From the NCBI GenBank assembly GCA_037013685.1, contig CM072886.1:60938933-61002932 (forward strand): 64,000 nucleotides of DNA, given 5' to 3'. Shown one piece after another: positions 26,801 to 36,359 of the stretch. The notes below the pieces were generated by a model. The model did not search any database, was not told where the DNA came from, and saw only the letters and a list, made by a program, of their open reading frames with translations. The stretch comes from Acridotheres tristis (lineage: Eukaryota > Chordata > Aves > Passeriformes > Sturnidae). The first letter of the stretch is position 1. Each line of letters opens with the position of its first letter. The translations under genes were made by a program, and so were the position numbers.

Positions 26801-29800
26801 TGTGTCACTCTGGCTGCTCTTACCATCCATTAGTAAAGGCATTTCTTGATAGTCTTGCTCACTTGCAAGCTTTGGATGCCACTGAAGCCATCTGCCAGCA
26901 TATCCAGGAGCAAAACTAGCTTCTGCAGCAGAGTTGCAAGGCAAGCAGCAATGTAACTTAGTTTTTCTAGCATTAAACAAATTGCAAGCTGAAGCTAGCT
27001 GTCCTGGGCATGTAGCTGGGAATTCAGGTGTCTGAAGTTACTGAATGTGCTGAGTCAATGATAGTAAAGCAACAAGGCACTTTCTTTAGCCTGTGTATGA
27101 AATCATGCATGGGCTTTAGAACGTGGTCAAGAACTGTTGATGTGCTGAGTGCATGTTAGCAGGATGTGGTTACTGAACACCCAGACTTGTAGCCCATATG
27201 TGTTAAATCCAATGTGTTAAATTTCTTCCTCCCTGCCATGTCTCAGCAGCTCCTAATGATGGGGAAGCACTGGCCAAATTCCCACACCTCTTTGCTATCA
27301 CGGCAGGATGAAGAACCAGGAGGGCTTCTTGAGTTCCAGAACCTGTTGGTTTGGATTATGAAAATTCTGCACCATAACAAAAAGTTGGTGGGGAATCTGC
27401 GTCACTAGCTGCAGAATCCTTGTGACCCCACAAAAGTGTCTGAAAGAAGATGAAGGTCCCTTTTTACTATTTTTAAGCCTTTTCCTTATCTCCTTATAGC
27501 TCGATAGTTGGCAAGTTTGATGGAGTTTGGGACAGAGGAGCTCTTGTAGCCGTGAATCCATGTGACAGACAACGGTTAGTAAATTGCATTGTTACTATCT
27601 CTTCTCTGACGTATCAGTGACAAGTTTTTGATCCTGTGACTTGTTAAGGAGTCCTTTTTCATATAAAGCACCAACCGACACAAGTTCTTGTCTACCACAA
27701 GCATCTGCTGCAGTCACAGAGTACTGTACTCTTCCTTCAGGAAGCCACCCTGCCTCTTGGTGGGAAAATATGTGGTTTGTTCCAACCCAGCAGAAGCAGA
27801 GCTGCAACTCTCATCTGAATTCTATTATTTCCTTTTTATCACGCTACTACTTCTGTCTTTGTTCTTTTTCCCCTCACTCTCCTTGATTACAAATTTTTGT
27901 TCTTGCCTATAGCCAGTCCAAATTTAGTTTGAACCTGCTCCCGGGATTTTTTAATTAAATGCAGAATCTTCACTTCACAATAATTTTGAAATATTAGTAC
28001 TATACTGTGTACTGCATTCTGGACTGTGGCAGATGAGTACTTTGTCTGTTAATCTTCAGTTGAATGAGCAAAAAAAGATAAATGCCTGTTTATGAGGAAT
28101 AAATATAACCTTTATTTTATGTTTTTCATGTGTAGCATTAATTTTATGCTCTTGAAATTTAAACTAAGTTTTTCTTAGTCTCTGTGCAGTTCAGTTCAAA
28201 ATCTGTCTGCATAGAAATGCATTTTGTTGAATATTTTGAATGCTATGCTTGAATGCTTTACAAAATTAATGAAGTATGATTTTTTCCTTTTAGCTACGCC
28301 AGTTTGATGATCAATCTAGTGGAGAAAAATTCTTCTTATCTCCTTGTTACTGTTTCATATGATCCAAACAAACACAAAGGTAGGAACTTTTTACTGTTCA
28401 TGTTGTGATTTTGCTCTAATAGAAATTGTATAAAGATACCGTAGATGTATTATTATTTTCCCCAAGATTTTTATCTGCGTAACTTTGTTAGCTAGTGACA
28501 CCAGTACAACTGTGTGTTAAAAAGTTTAGATATTGACCATGCTTGGGAATAAATTTGTGTTTTCTCTAGCATTCAGACATGCTAAGGGTAAGTTGAGGAC
28601 AGTCATGGTATATTAACAATGAAATGAAACTGTAAATGTGGCTGCTACAATGAAGCTGGAAGTCAGAACACTTAGTAACATCCTGTCTGGCCTCCGGAGC
28701 TTGAAACACTCCCAAAACATTGGCTTCATGCTGTTTATCCAGTATTTGCAACCCAATGTGTTGCCCTTCTTGTGCCTTTCTCTCAGCCACTACCATGCTC
28801 TGAATGTACTTGGAAGAGGTGAAATTCTGTAAAATCATAAGGTATTTTTCCTTTTATAGTTTTTTATATTATGTAGTGAAGTAGGAGATTTTTTAGTTAA
28901 TATTAACTCAGAAAAGAAAGAGATCTTTTTCTGCTTTTGGGCCCTTCAGCATAATTATCCCCCCCAAAAATAGGTCTTGCTATCACAAGCAACAACAGTT
29001 TAATTCATTGCTTTCCCTCTGATGTTGTTCAGCTCTTAGCCTCAATCATGCCACTGTACTATAATGAGATTGCAGACTGGATTCCCACAGCACACTGGTC
29101 ATATCCATGTCACATTCATAATTCCCTGCTGCAGCTGGAGCTGAAGCAGTAGCAACACCTGAAGCTGTCTGGCCCACCAAGGTGCCATGATTTCCTGGAC
29201 ATGTTTTCTGGTTCCTGCTGATGGTGCTACACCCTAGGGCCCAATTACAGGCCAGGTGCTGTGAGTGAAGGGGTTGGATCTCCTACTGCAGTGTAAATTT
29301 TGTCTTCTTCCCATGTCTCCTCTCTGATTAGCTTCACCTCTTTCCTTTAGGCCCACCATTTTATGTTCCTGAATCTGAAATTAAAAGTTTGTTTGGTGAG
29401 TAAAATTTCACCTGACCCTTAGGAATTTTTTCCAAAACACATAAACATGTTCATATGCCTCTACCTTGCCCTGTGACGAATGATACATTAATTTGCTTCT
29501 TATCTAAGGGCTGGAGTAATGGAAAAATACTGGGAAAAATAAATACCATTTAGCCACAGGGATTTTGCTGTCATGGAAAATTCTCAATTCTTCAAAAGAT
29601 ATAAGGAAAACCAAAGGGACAAACAGTTTCTTGTCTCCTTTTGCTACCTTTTTATTCTCCCAGGATTCATACTGCAGTCAGTAATCCTGTACCTGCAGTC
29701 TTAGAGTCCTGTTTGACCATTTTGTCTTTGCCTACACCTCATTAACCAGTTGCCCTGGTTTTAATACAAGTCCTACGAGTGCCACAGTTTCTACTGTCCT

Positions 29801-30291
29801 TTTGTGAAAAAGAAGGAAAGTAACACGGCACTCAAAGAAAATGCTAAAAATGTACAATTCAAACCCATCAAAATAATGAAATTTGGAGCTATATCAGGAA
29901 TTTATTTTAGGAGTTCCTCCTGAGGTGCTGAAATAGCTCCCTTTTAAATGTACAACTTTCTGAGACTCTGGCAGTGTTTGTGTGCAATGAGTCATTGGGA
30001 TAGACAGTTGCATCCCAGTGCAAATGAGAGCAATTATGTTTCCCCCAGTGCATTTATGTCACTGTGTTAGGCACTTTGGGGAAATCTGTGGATAAGATTT
30101 TTTTTTTTTTCTGGACAGTTTGCATTTTTCATTGACTAATCATTCACTAATTTGTTATTCTTACCTCACTTTCAGGCAACTGCTGTGAAATTAAGTGTCT
30201 TGAAAAAGTTGATGACTTCTCGGAGAGGCACAGACAATGGGGACTAGATTATTTTCTGGAGGTGCTGTATTTACTGAAGTTTGTAGCTTGA
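20849..30291 (+). CDS. TPMT: Thiopurine S-methyltransferase, complete, 8 coding exons
   Basis: Cytosolic S-adenosylmethionine-dependent enzyme that methylates the sulfur of thiopurines and other aromatic thiols. Coding exons: 20849-20988, 21757-21849, 22926-23058, 23542-23594, 27500-27574, 28294-28379, 29351-29395, 30176-30291 (TGA at 30289-30291). All junctions are AG/GT and keep frame (741 coding bases, 246 residues; human 245). Key stretches are [11 protein letters not shown] near the N terminus, [16 protein letters not shown] (TPMT-type SAM motif, about residues 63-78), [52 protein letters not shown] and a C-terminal [13 protein letters not shown]. The first coding exon begins at 20828, so 21 untranslated bases precede the ATG and a non-coding first exon must lie in the CpG island. 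The coding-exon count equals that of human TPMT. No disabling change was seen. Confidence 0.96.
22301..22323. repeat. T8-G13 homopolymer tract
   Basis: Repeated T runs are followed by 13 consecutive G residues (22311-22323) in TPMT intron 2. This is an unstable homopolymer whose length should be treated as uncertain in any assembly. Confidence 0.8.
24350..24369. repeat. TA dinucleotide microsatellite
   Basis: An alternating TA run with one interruption, in TPMT intron 4. Confidence 0.8.
25154..25215. repeat. 13-bp perfect inverted repeat, 36-bp loop
   Basis: ATAGAAATTCACA at 25154-25166 is the reverse complement of TGTGAATTTCTAT at 25203-25215. It sits in AT-rich TPMT intron sequence. No function is assigned. 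Confidence 0.85.
25590..25720 (+). mobile_element. Possible ancient MIR/CORE-SINE relic
   Basis: TGGCTTGCCTGAGGTCACGCAGCTGACTC near 25634 resembles the conserved MIR core (cttgcccaaggtcacacagct). The flanks are too decayed for me to delimit the element. Confidence 0.3.
25970..26574 (+). mobile_element. Solo LTR of an endogenous retrovirus (avian ERVL-like)
   Basis: The block opens with TGGTTTAACTCTGG near 25978, continues through a purine-rich section (GATGGGGGACAATCAAAAG, then AAACAGTTTAATAATTAAAA). It then shows GGTCAGCTGTGCCTGCTGTG and CACAAGCTACTATGAAGAAA, and ends near CTAGCCAAAATCTGTACA. From memory this order of landmarks matches a common avian ERV LTR. No gag, pol or env coding sequence adjoins it, so it is a solo LTR left by recombination. 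No clear target-site duplication was seen, and the ends are good to about 10 bases. It lies in TPMT intron 4 in the gene's own orientation. Confidence 0.75.
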
Positions 30292-30300
30292 CTAAAATTT

Positions 30301-30306
30301 ATTAAA
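30301..30306 (+). terminator. Candidate TPMT poly(A) signal (ATTAAA)
   Basis: ATTAAA starts 10 bases after the TPMT stop. This would give an unusually short 3' UTR, so a further downstream site may be used instead. No canonical AATAAA was seen in the next several hundred bases. Confidence 0.3.
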
Positions 30307-30487
30307 ATAATTTGCCTCCCACCTTGCTTTTACGTGCATCTCACATTTTAAAATTGGGCATTCTTAAAGCAGGGATTTTGTCCATTTTGCTTACCAAGTC
30401 AGCTCTCCTACACAGCTGCATTTTACTGCCTTGAGATGTGAACAGCTTTTTTAAACTCCATGCATAACCAACTATTACCAAAGGATA

Positions 30488-30525
30488 CCTTTTTCTTCCA
30501 TATCAACCTTTTTCTTCCATATCAA
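30488..30525. repeat. Perfect 19-bp tandem duplication
   Basis: CCTTTTTCTTCCATATCAA occurs twice back to back (30488-30506 and 30507-30525), shortly after the TPMT stop and possibly within its 3' UTR. Confidence 0.9.
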
Positions 30526-30949
30526 TTCAACTCATGAGAGCTGTGAGAAAGAAATGTTCCTGTTCCTTTTCAGCTATTGCTGGTTAATGCTGTCTGCCTG
30601 GCATTCTAACTTTGCCTCGTCAGCCAGCAGCCCTGGGAGTGTGGCAGCTGTGGTTCAAACACTGTTTTCTGGGGCACTGGCCTTGCACCAGGCTGGGCAG
30701 AGAGAGGAGGGAAGCTGCTGCAAGTTGGTTCTCTCCATCCCTGTGAATATATGTCAAGTGAAGAGCTGGCAGTGAGTGGGCAAGGCAAGGCAGCAGCTGC
30801 CAAGAGGAAATTACCATCCATCAAGAAATGCTGGAAGAAAATAGACTGGGTGACTATAAAGTAAAGGGGAGCTGGAAAATGTCCTGGCAGTTGCTCACAA
30901 GTGTGCTGGTCCCTCATTTGAGAGCGCAGCTATGGGCAAGCAAACCAAC

Positions 30950-32110
30950 AGGACTTGAGTAGGAGGGTTCAAAGAGTGCTGAGAGAGCTGCAGATGTTAC
31001 TGCTAAACCATTCTCCATCATCTCTGAAAGGTCATGGGGCACGGGAGGGCTGTCTGAGGGCTGGAGGAAAACCAATGTCACTCCAGTCTTGAAAAAGTGC
31101 AAGAAGGAGGACCTAGGAAATTACAGGCCAGTCAATCTAACCTTCATCCTTGGAACCCATCCTGGATGTCATCTCTAAGCCAGTGGAGGAAAAGAAGGTT
31201 ATCAGGAGTAGTCAACATGGATTCACCAAGGGGAATGGGCTGGGCTAGTGAACAGAGAGGTAAATTGAGAACTGGCTGAATGGCAGAGCTCAGTGTTGTC
31301 ATCAGGCTAGTTGGAGGGCTTTAGCAAGCAGTGTTCCCAGGGGTCAGTACTGGGTACAGTCTTGTTCACCTTATTAATCAGTGACCTGAATGAAGGGAGT
31401 GTACCTGCAGTAAGTGTGATGATGATACAAAACTAGGGGGAGTGGCTGACACACCAAAATGCTGTGCTGCCATGCTTCAGACCTGGACAGGCACAGGAGC
31501 CAGGCAGAGAGGAACCTAGTGAAGTTTAAAAAAGGCAAGTGCACCGTGGGAAGAAAAGTAGTCTGCGGGCTGACCTGCTGGAAAGCAGCTCTGCAGAGAA
31601 GACCTGAGAGTCCTGGTGGCCACCAAGTTAGCCAGCAATGTGCCCTTGTGGCCAGAAAGGTCAGTGGTATCCTGGGGTGCATTAGGAAGAGTGTGATCAA
31701 TAGGTCGAGGGAGGTGATCCTGCCCTTCTACTCAGCCCTGGTGGGGCCACATCTGGAGTGCTGTGTCCAGTTCTGGGCTCCTCAGTACAAGAGACCTTAA
31801 CATGGAGTAGGTCCAGCAGAGGACTACTATAAAGATGGCTGGGCAACTGGAGCATCTTGCTTATGAAGAAAGGCTGAGAGAGCTAGGATTGTTTATCCTG
31901 GAGAGGAGGCAACTGAGAAGGGACTATCAATGCATACAAATACCTTTAAGGGCAGTTGACAAAAGGGTGGGACTAGACTTTTCAGTAGTGCCCAGGGATG
32001 GAAAAAGGGGCAAAAGGAACAAACTGAAACACAGGAAGTTCCGTCTGAATATGAGGAAAATCTTCTCTACTTTGAGGGTGACAGAGCACAGCAACTTTTC
32101 CCCTTTGCAG
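30950..32110 (+). mobile_element. CR1 LINE fragment, reverse transcriptase region, multiply frameshifted
   Basis: Conceptual translation in shifting frames recovers CR1 ORF2 landmarks in the right order. VLREL is near 30980, KKEDLGNYRPVNLT near 31100-31140, and [12 protein letters not shown] near 31420-31455 (the DD pair of the reverse transcriptase active site). [18 protein letters not shown] is near 31670-31720, [16 protein letters not shown] near 31750, and LEHLAYEERLRELGLF near 31850, then FRLNMRKIF and LRVTEH near 32045-32085. Stops and frameshifts separate these blocks, so it cannot encode an active enzyme. The 5' part of the element and its 3' tail are missing. The boundaries are approximate. 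Confidence 0.85.
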
Positions 32111-32830
32111 CTTATTTTGAAAGGAAATGATTGAAACGCACTGCATTATAATTCATCAAGAACAGAAGGCGAGTAAAAGCCATGGGACTTTTTAGAGTGT
32201 CATAGTCCTAGAGCTGCGATTGAGTCTGCTGGTTTTAGCACAGCAGTCCCCACGCCTACAGCTCATTGGAACACTCAGTATTGCTTGTAAATACTCATGT
32301 TTCAAGGTTGGGTTGACAGGGAGAAGAAATGATGTAGTTGGTGGGCCAGTGCAAGCTGGGAGCTGCTGGTTTTGTTTTCACTCCTGGCCAGTACTGCAGC
32401 TACCAGGTTAAAGCATCTCCTTCCTTTCAAGTTTTTTCCAGATGCAACATGAGAGCTCCTGGAGTTTATCTCAGACTTCCAGAGATACACGATAGCCACA
32501 AAAGGCCAGACGCTTGGCACGAGGCTGCCACATGCTCTCTGGTGTCCTGGATAGGACTCCCAGGCATGTGACAGCCTGGCAAGAGCAATGCCACGTGCAA
32601 AATAGCCATTTTAGAATGTGTAAGATCTGTGTGTCATGCAATTACTCTGCAAGACCCTGCAATTACTCTGAGAATACCCTGTAAATACACCTAGCAGAAG
32701 GAGCACATGTCGTCCATGCAACTTGCAAAAATATATGTGCCTGTCTGAGAAATGTGTCTTCTAGTGATGAGTGTAAATATTTTCTAAATTTTGCCAGAAC
32801 AGGAAGAAAATCCAATGAAATCAAGGTGCT

Positions 32831-33247
32831 CAGAGGATGGAGGGCATTTCCTATGAAGACAGGCTGAAAAATTTGGGATTGTTCAGCCTGGAGAAGGCTC
32901 TGGGGAGACCTTAGAGCAGCTTTCCAGTATCTGAAGGGCCTGCAGGAGAACTGGAGGCTTTTTACAAGAGCATGTAATGACAGGACAAGGGGAAATCTGA
33001 CAGAGGGTAGGTTTAGGTGATATATTAAGAAGAAATTCCTTAGTGCAAGGGTGATGAGACTGGAACAGGTTTGCCCAGAGAAGCTGTGGATGCCCCATCC
33101 CTGGAAGTGTTCAAAACCAGGTTGGGGCTTTGAGCAACCTGGTCTATCCTGGTCATCCCTGCCCATGAGAGGGGCATTGGAACTAGATAATCAAGGTCCC
33201 TTCTAATTGAAACCACATTTAGTGATTCCACAATTCTGTGAAATTCT
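32831..33247 (+). mobile_element. CR1 LINE 3' end
   Basis: It begins with a decayed EGISYEDRLKNLGLFSLEK block, continues through the CR1 3' coding and UTR region (for example CAAGGTCCCTTCTAATTGAA) and ends in GTGATTCCACAATTCTGTGAAATTCTGG. That ending is a degenerate form of the ATTCTATG-type 3' repeats typical of CR1. It lies about 380 bases upstream of the NHLRC1 start codon. Confidence 0.85.
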
Positions 33248-33327
33248 GGCTTAATTCCTTAGTCAGGTAGGGGCATAAAGAGAGCTAGTAGCGGTGGGGT
33301 AACTTGGTATCCGGATGTCTGTAAAAA

Positions 33328-33440
33328 TCTGGTGGATATATGAATATTCCGGTGAGTAGTTCTGGTGGGTATGTGAATGTTCTGGTGCACATTTGGATGT
33401 TCTGGTGGATATACGAACACTTGGATGTGCGGGTGCTGTG
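33328..33440 (+). repeat. 20-bp minisatellite upstream of NHLRC1
   Basis: Degenerate units of the form TCTGGTGGATATATGAATGT occur at 33328-33347, 33361-33380, 33381-33400 and 33401-33420, with a shortened copy (33348-33360) and a decayed trailing copy. The period is exactly 20 bp over 33361-33420. Confidence 0.85.
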
Positions 33441-34240
33441 GTGGCTGCAGGGACAGGGACAGGGACACTGCGCAGTCCCGGTGGGAAGCGCGGCCCGGCT
33501 CCTGCTCCGCCCCCGCGGGCCCGCAGGGGGCGCGCGGCCGCCTCAGCCGCGCTCAGCGCCCGCCCCGCTGGGCCCGGGGGCTGCGGGGCCGGAGCGGGGG
33601 CTCCGATCGCTCTCCTCAGGCGGGGATGGCGGCGGAGGACGAGGCGGAGCTGAGCCTGCTGGAGTGCCGGGTGTGCTTCGAGCCGTACGGCGCTGACGGG
33701 CAGCGGCGGCCGCTCAACCTGCCCTGCGGGCACGTCCTCTGCCGGGGCTGCGTGGGGGCCCTGGCCGGCGCCGAGCGCCAGAGGCTGGAGTGTCCCTTCT
33801 GCCGGCGGCTCTGCGGCCCCGCCGAGACCAGCGACTGCCGCCCGCTGCTGCAGCTGCTGGAGCTCCTGGGCCCCGCCGGCGGCCTCGCCTCGGCCCTGGG
33901 CAGGAGCGGCGGAGGGGCGGCGGCGGCGGCGGCGGCGGCCCCCGCGGGGCTCGGGCTGCGGCTGTGCCTGGGGGGCTGGGGGTCGCTGGTGAACCCCACC
34001 GGCGTGGCGGCCTGCCCCGAATCGGGCCGCCTGGCAGTGGCACACGACGGCAAGAAAAGGATCCACGTCTTCGGGCCGAGCGGGTTCTGCCTGGGGCGGT
34101 TCGGGGAGCGGGGGCCCGCGAGCAACGACATCAAGTATCCGCTCGATGTGACGGTCACGTCGGACGGGCACGTGGTGGTCACCGACGGCGGGGACTGCTC
34201 CGTGAAGGCCTTCGATTTTGATGGAAGGGGGGTCCTGGCT
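33440..34240. promoter_or_regulatory. CpG island covering the NHLRC1 promoter and 5' half of its exon
   Basis: An abrupt rise in GC and CpG begins just after the 20-bp minisatellite and persists through the RING and linker coding region. It fades toward the 3' part of the exon. The transcription start probably lies within 33450-33620. No TATA box was seen. Confidence 0.7.
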
Positions 34241-34792
34241 ATCCGGGAAGGCTTCTGTTTGCCCTGGGGCTTGGATGCCACCGCCAAGAGCGAAGTCATC
34301 CTGACCGACTCGGAGGCAGGCGCGCTCTACCGCTTATCGGCCGATTTCCAAAGGGGGGAGTTAAAGAAGTGTCAGATGATCCGGTCCCGGCTTGTCAGCC
34401 CCAGAGCGGTTGCGGTCTGCCAGAGCTCGGGTGCTGTCGTGGTAGTAGAGCACCTGAAAGCTCCAGGACCGAGCAAGGGCAGCACCCGCGTGAAAATATT
34501 CAGTGCGGAGATGGAGCTCATCGGCCAGATGGACAGCTTCGGTCTGAACCTCGTTTTCCCCTCCAGAATATATGCTACCGCTGTGGCCTTTGACAAAGAA
34601 GGTCGTGTTATAGTAACGGATGTTTGTACCCAGGCTGTTATATGCCTAGGGAAACCTGGGGAATTTCCCATTTTTAATCCTCTAATTAGCCACGGGCTTT
34701 CTTATCCTGTCGGACTGACTTACACGGCAAACAATTCCCTCGTGGTTTTAGACAGCGGTGACCATTCAGTGAAAGTGTATAGCTCTACCTGA
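33626..34792 (+). CDS. NHLRC1: Malin, RING-type E3 ubiquitin ligase with NHL repeats, single exon
   Basis: E3 ubiquitin ligase that works with laforin in glycogen quality control; loss of the human gene causes Lafora epilepsy. The uninterrupted ORF of 388 codons (human 395) starts at ATG 33626, chosen because homology begins there (ELSLLECRVCFE) and the context is G at -3 and G at +4. The RING finger spans residues 14-59: C14, C17, C34, H36, C39, C42, C56, C59 (CGHVLC, CPFCRR). TSDC and LLELLG follow, as in human malin. Residues 98-105 are eight alanines in a Gly/Ala-rich linker. From about 116 to the end is an NHL-type beta-propeller (GGWGSLVNPTGVA, KYPLDVTVTSDGHVVVTDGG, STRVKIFS, SYPVGLTYT, SLVVLDSGDHSVKVY). 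The frame is open further upstream to 33377, but that part reads minisatellite and GC-rich leader. As in human, there is no intron in the coding region. Confidence 0.96.
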   Translation: MAAEDEAELSLLECRVCFEPYGADGQRRPLNLPCGHVLCRGCVGALAGAERQRLECPFCRRLCGPAETSDCRPLLQLLELLGPAGGLASALGRSGGGAAAAAAAAPAGLGLRLCLGGWGSLVNPTGVAACPESGRLAVAHDGKKRIHVFGPSGFCLGRFGERGPASNDIKYPLDVTVTSDGHVVVTDGGDCSVKAFDFDGRGVLAIREGFCLPWGLDATAKSEVILTDSEAGALYRLSADFQRGELKKCQMIRSRLVSPRAVAVCQSSGAVVVVEHLKAPGPSKGSTRVKIFSAEMELIGQMDSFGLNLVFPSRIYATAVAFDKEGRVIVTDVCTQAVICLGKPGEFPIFNPLISHGLSYPVGLTYTANNSLVVLDSGDHSVKVYSST

Positions 34793-36353
34793 GTGGGCTT
34801 AGATGCTTCCCGCTGCAGGCACAAGCTGCTTCTGGCCATAAAGCATGAAGCGTTCTGGTGTTTGTAGGAGTGCAGGGAGGAGGCGGTTTTGGGGCTTTGA
34901 GTGAAATCACTCTCTGACCAACATGCCGTGCTTCCTGCAAAACTTGTATCACGTCTCTTGCCTGCCTGTAGGAGAGGACCTGGCTGTTGCTGCCTGTAGC
35001 CAACAACAAATCAGCCAAACAAATAATTTGGCATTTTAAAACTATTCCATGCCCTGACAACCAAGTGGTTTTGGTTCTTTCTGGCAAGTAATCAAAGACC
35101 AGCACCTGTGAAAGTAATGTGTCATTTCCCAGCACGTAGTTTTCACTATTCTTAATTAAGTATAGATACACTCCTGACAGAACTGTTTCCAGGAATTGTG
35201 CACAAGGGAGGAGATTGCCTTGACAGAATGGTAGGAGAATTGGAAGCCTCATTCAAGGTTGCATAAATCCAGCTAAAATCATTGTGATGGAGGAGCTACC
35301 ACTGATGAGTGAGTTATGAGAAGTGAAATCATGTTCAAAGTCTTTTTTTTCTGTACCAGGAAAATGCATATCTGGGGGCACTCTTTTCTCTGCTAGTTTA
35401 TTCCCACCTTTATTAAGGCTGTACTGGAGCACTTTATCTTCTTCTAAAATGCCCAAGTCTGTGCCTGTTACCTAAAGGTAATCTGGTGTGTGGATACACA
35501 GCGTGGGCTGCTTTGCCTAAAAGCCTCTTGAAGTATTCGCGTTTAGACCACAAATACTCCTGCATATGTAAGTTTGAGTTGGCTGTGCTGCTAACACAGC
35601 TACATGTAGGAGGCTTTCAGCAGTCCCTGCCCCTGTTTTGTCATTAATACGCTGCTTTTGCACTCCAAATCCCAGGACTTAACTGCAAATTGAAATGTTA
35701 GTGAGAAGTAAGCTTCATTTTTTTTTTCCTAGCTTCCAAATGATGTTTTGTTGATTGTGAACACACAGGAGATTTAGATCAGTTTATATTCTCTTATTTA
35801 ACTCACACTAATATTATATTCTCACTTATATTCTCAGAGTTTTACTGTAGACACTTTTGCCTTATTGCACAGTGGAAATTATGCTATATAAGACTTACTT
35901 TGAGAAGGATTTAATACCCCCACTAAAAGTCACTGCTGGATATTTAGGCATTTATCTGCTGCTAAAATGATTACTTAGATGGTTCAGCATTAAAATGAAG
36001 CTAGATATAAATGTAAATTCTATCTGAGGTAAAGATGAGTAGGTTAAAATGGCATAAAACATTTGGGGTAATTTTTTTTAATAATTGAAATAATTGACAT
36101 TATCTAATCTAATTTGAAATTCACAGGCAACCTATCAGTAAATTTTTTATCTGGCTTTTGGTCTGATTTCAGGGCATTTAATAATTGCATGTGTTACAGC
36201 ACCAGTGATTTACCAAATACTTGCATTAAATTGGAGCAGTTTAGCCCTCTAATTCATCCAATGTGTTAATCTGTCTCGTGTCAACATTTATTTAAACAAA
36301 ACAAATCTCGTAATTGCAGCTATTTATAAAGATTAATTCAACAGTGACCTGCC

Positions 36354-36359
36354 AATAAA
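36354..36359 (+). terminator. Candidate NHLRC1 poly(A) signal (AATAAA)
   Basis: Canonical AATAAA about 1.56 kb after the NHLRC1 stop, followed by a GT-rich stretch (GTGTGATTTG). If used it gives a long AT-rich 3' UTR covering 34793 to about 36380. Confidence 0.4.

Larger units (their letters stand above)
23595..27499 (+). other. TPMT intron 4 (between coding exons 4 and 5), largest of the gene
   Basis: 3.9 kb, holding the solo LTR at about 25970-26574, a possible MIR-like relic near 25590-25720, a TA microsatellite near 24350-24369 and a 13-bp inverted repeat at 25154-25215. No further coding exon was recognised. Confidence 0.8.
30292..33300. other. TPMT-NHLRC1 intergenic region
   Basis: Besides the two CR1 fragments (30950-32110 and 32831-33247), the stretch 32111-32830 is unique-looking sequence in which I recognise nothing. 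It contains no convincing coding exon. Confidence 0.7.

Noticed and set aside
31459..32134. ORFs of 113 and 99 codons that look protein-like
   Set aside because: They are fragments of the CR1 reverse transcriptase region and not host genes.
33377..33625. Upstream in-frame extension giving a 471-residue NHLRC1
   Set aside because: The extra residues come from the 20-bp minisatellite and a GC-rich leader. Homology to malin starts at 33626, where the start context is good.
33263..34299. Minus-strand ORFs of 302 and 227 codons opposite NHLRC1
   Set aside because: They are antisense shadows of the malin exon and its CpG island. Malin on the plus strand explains the sequence fully.
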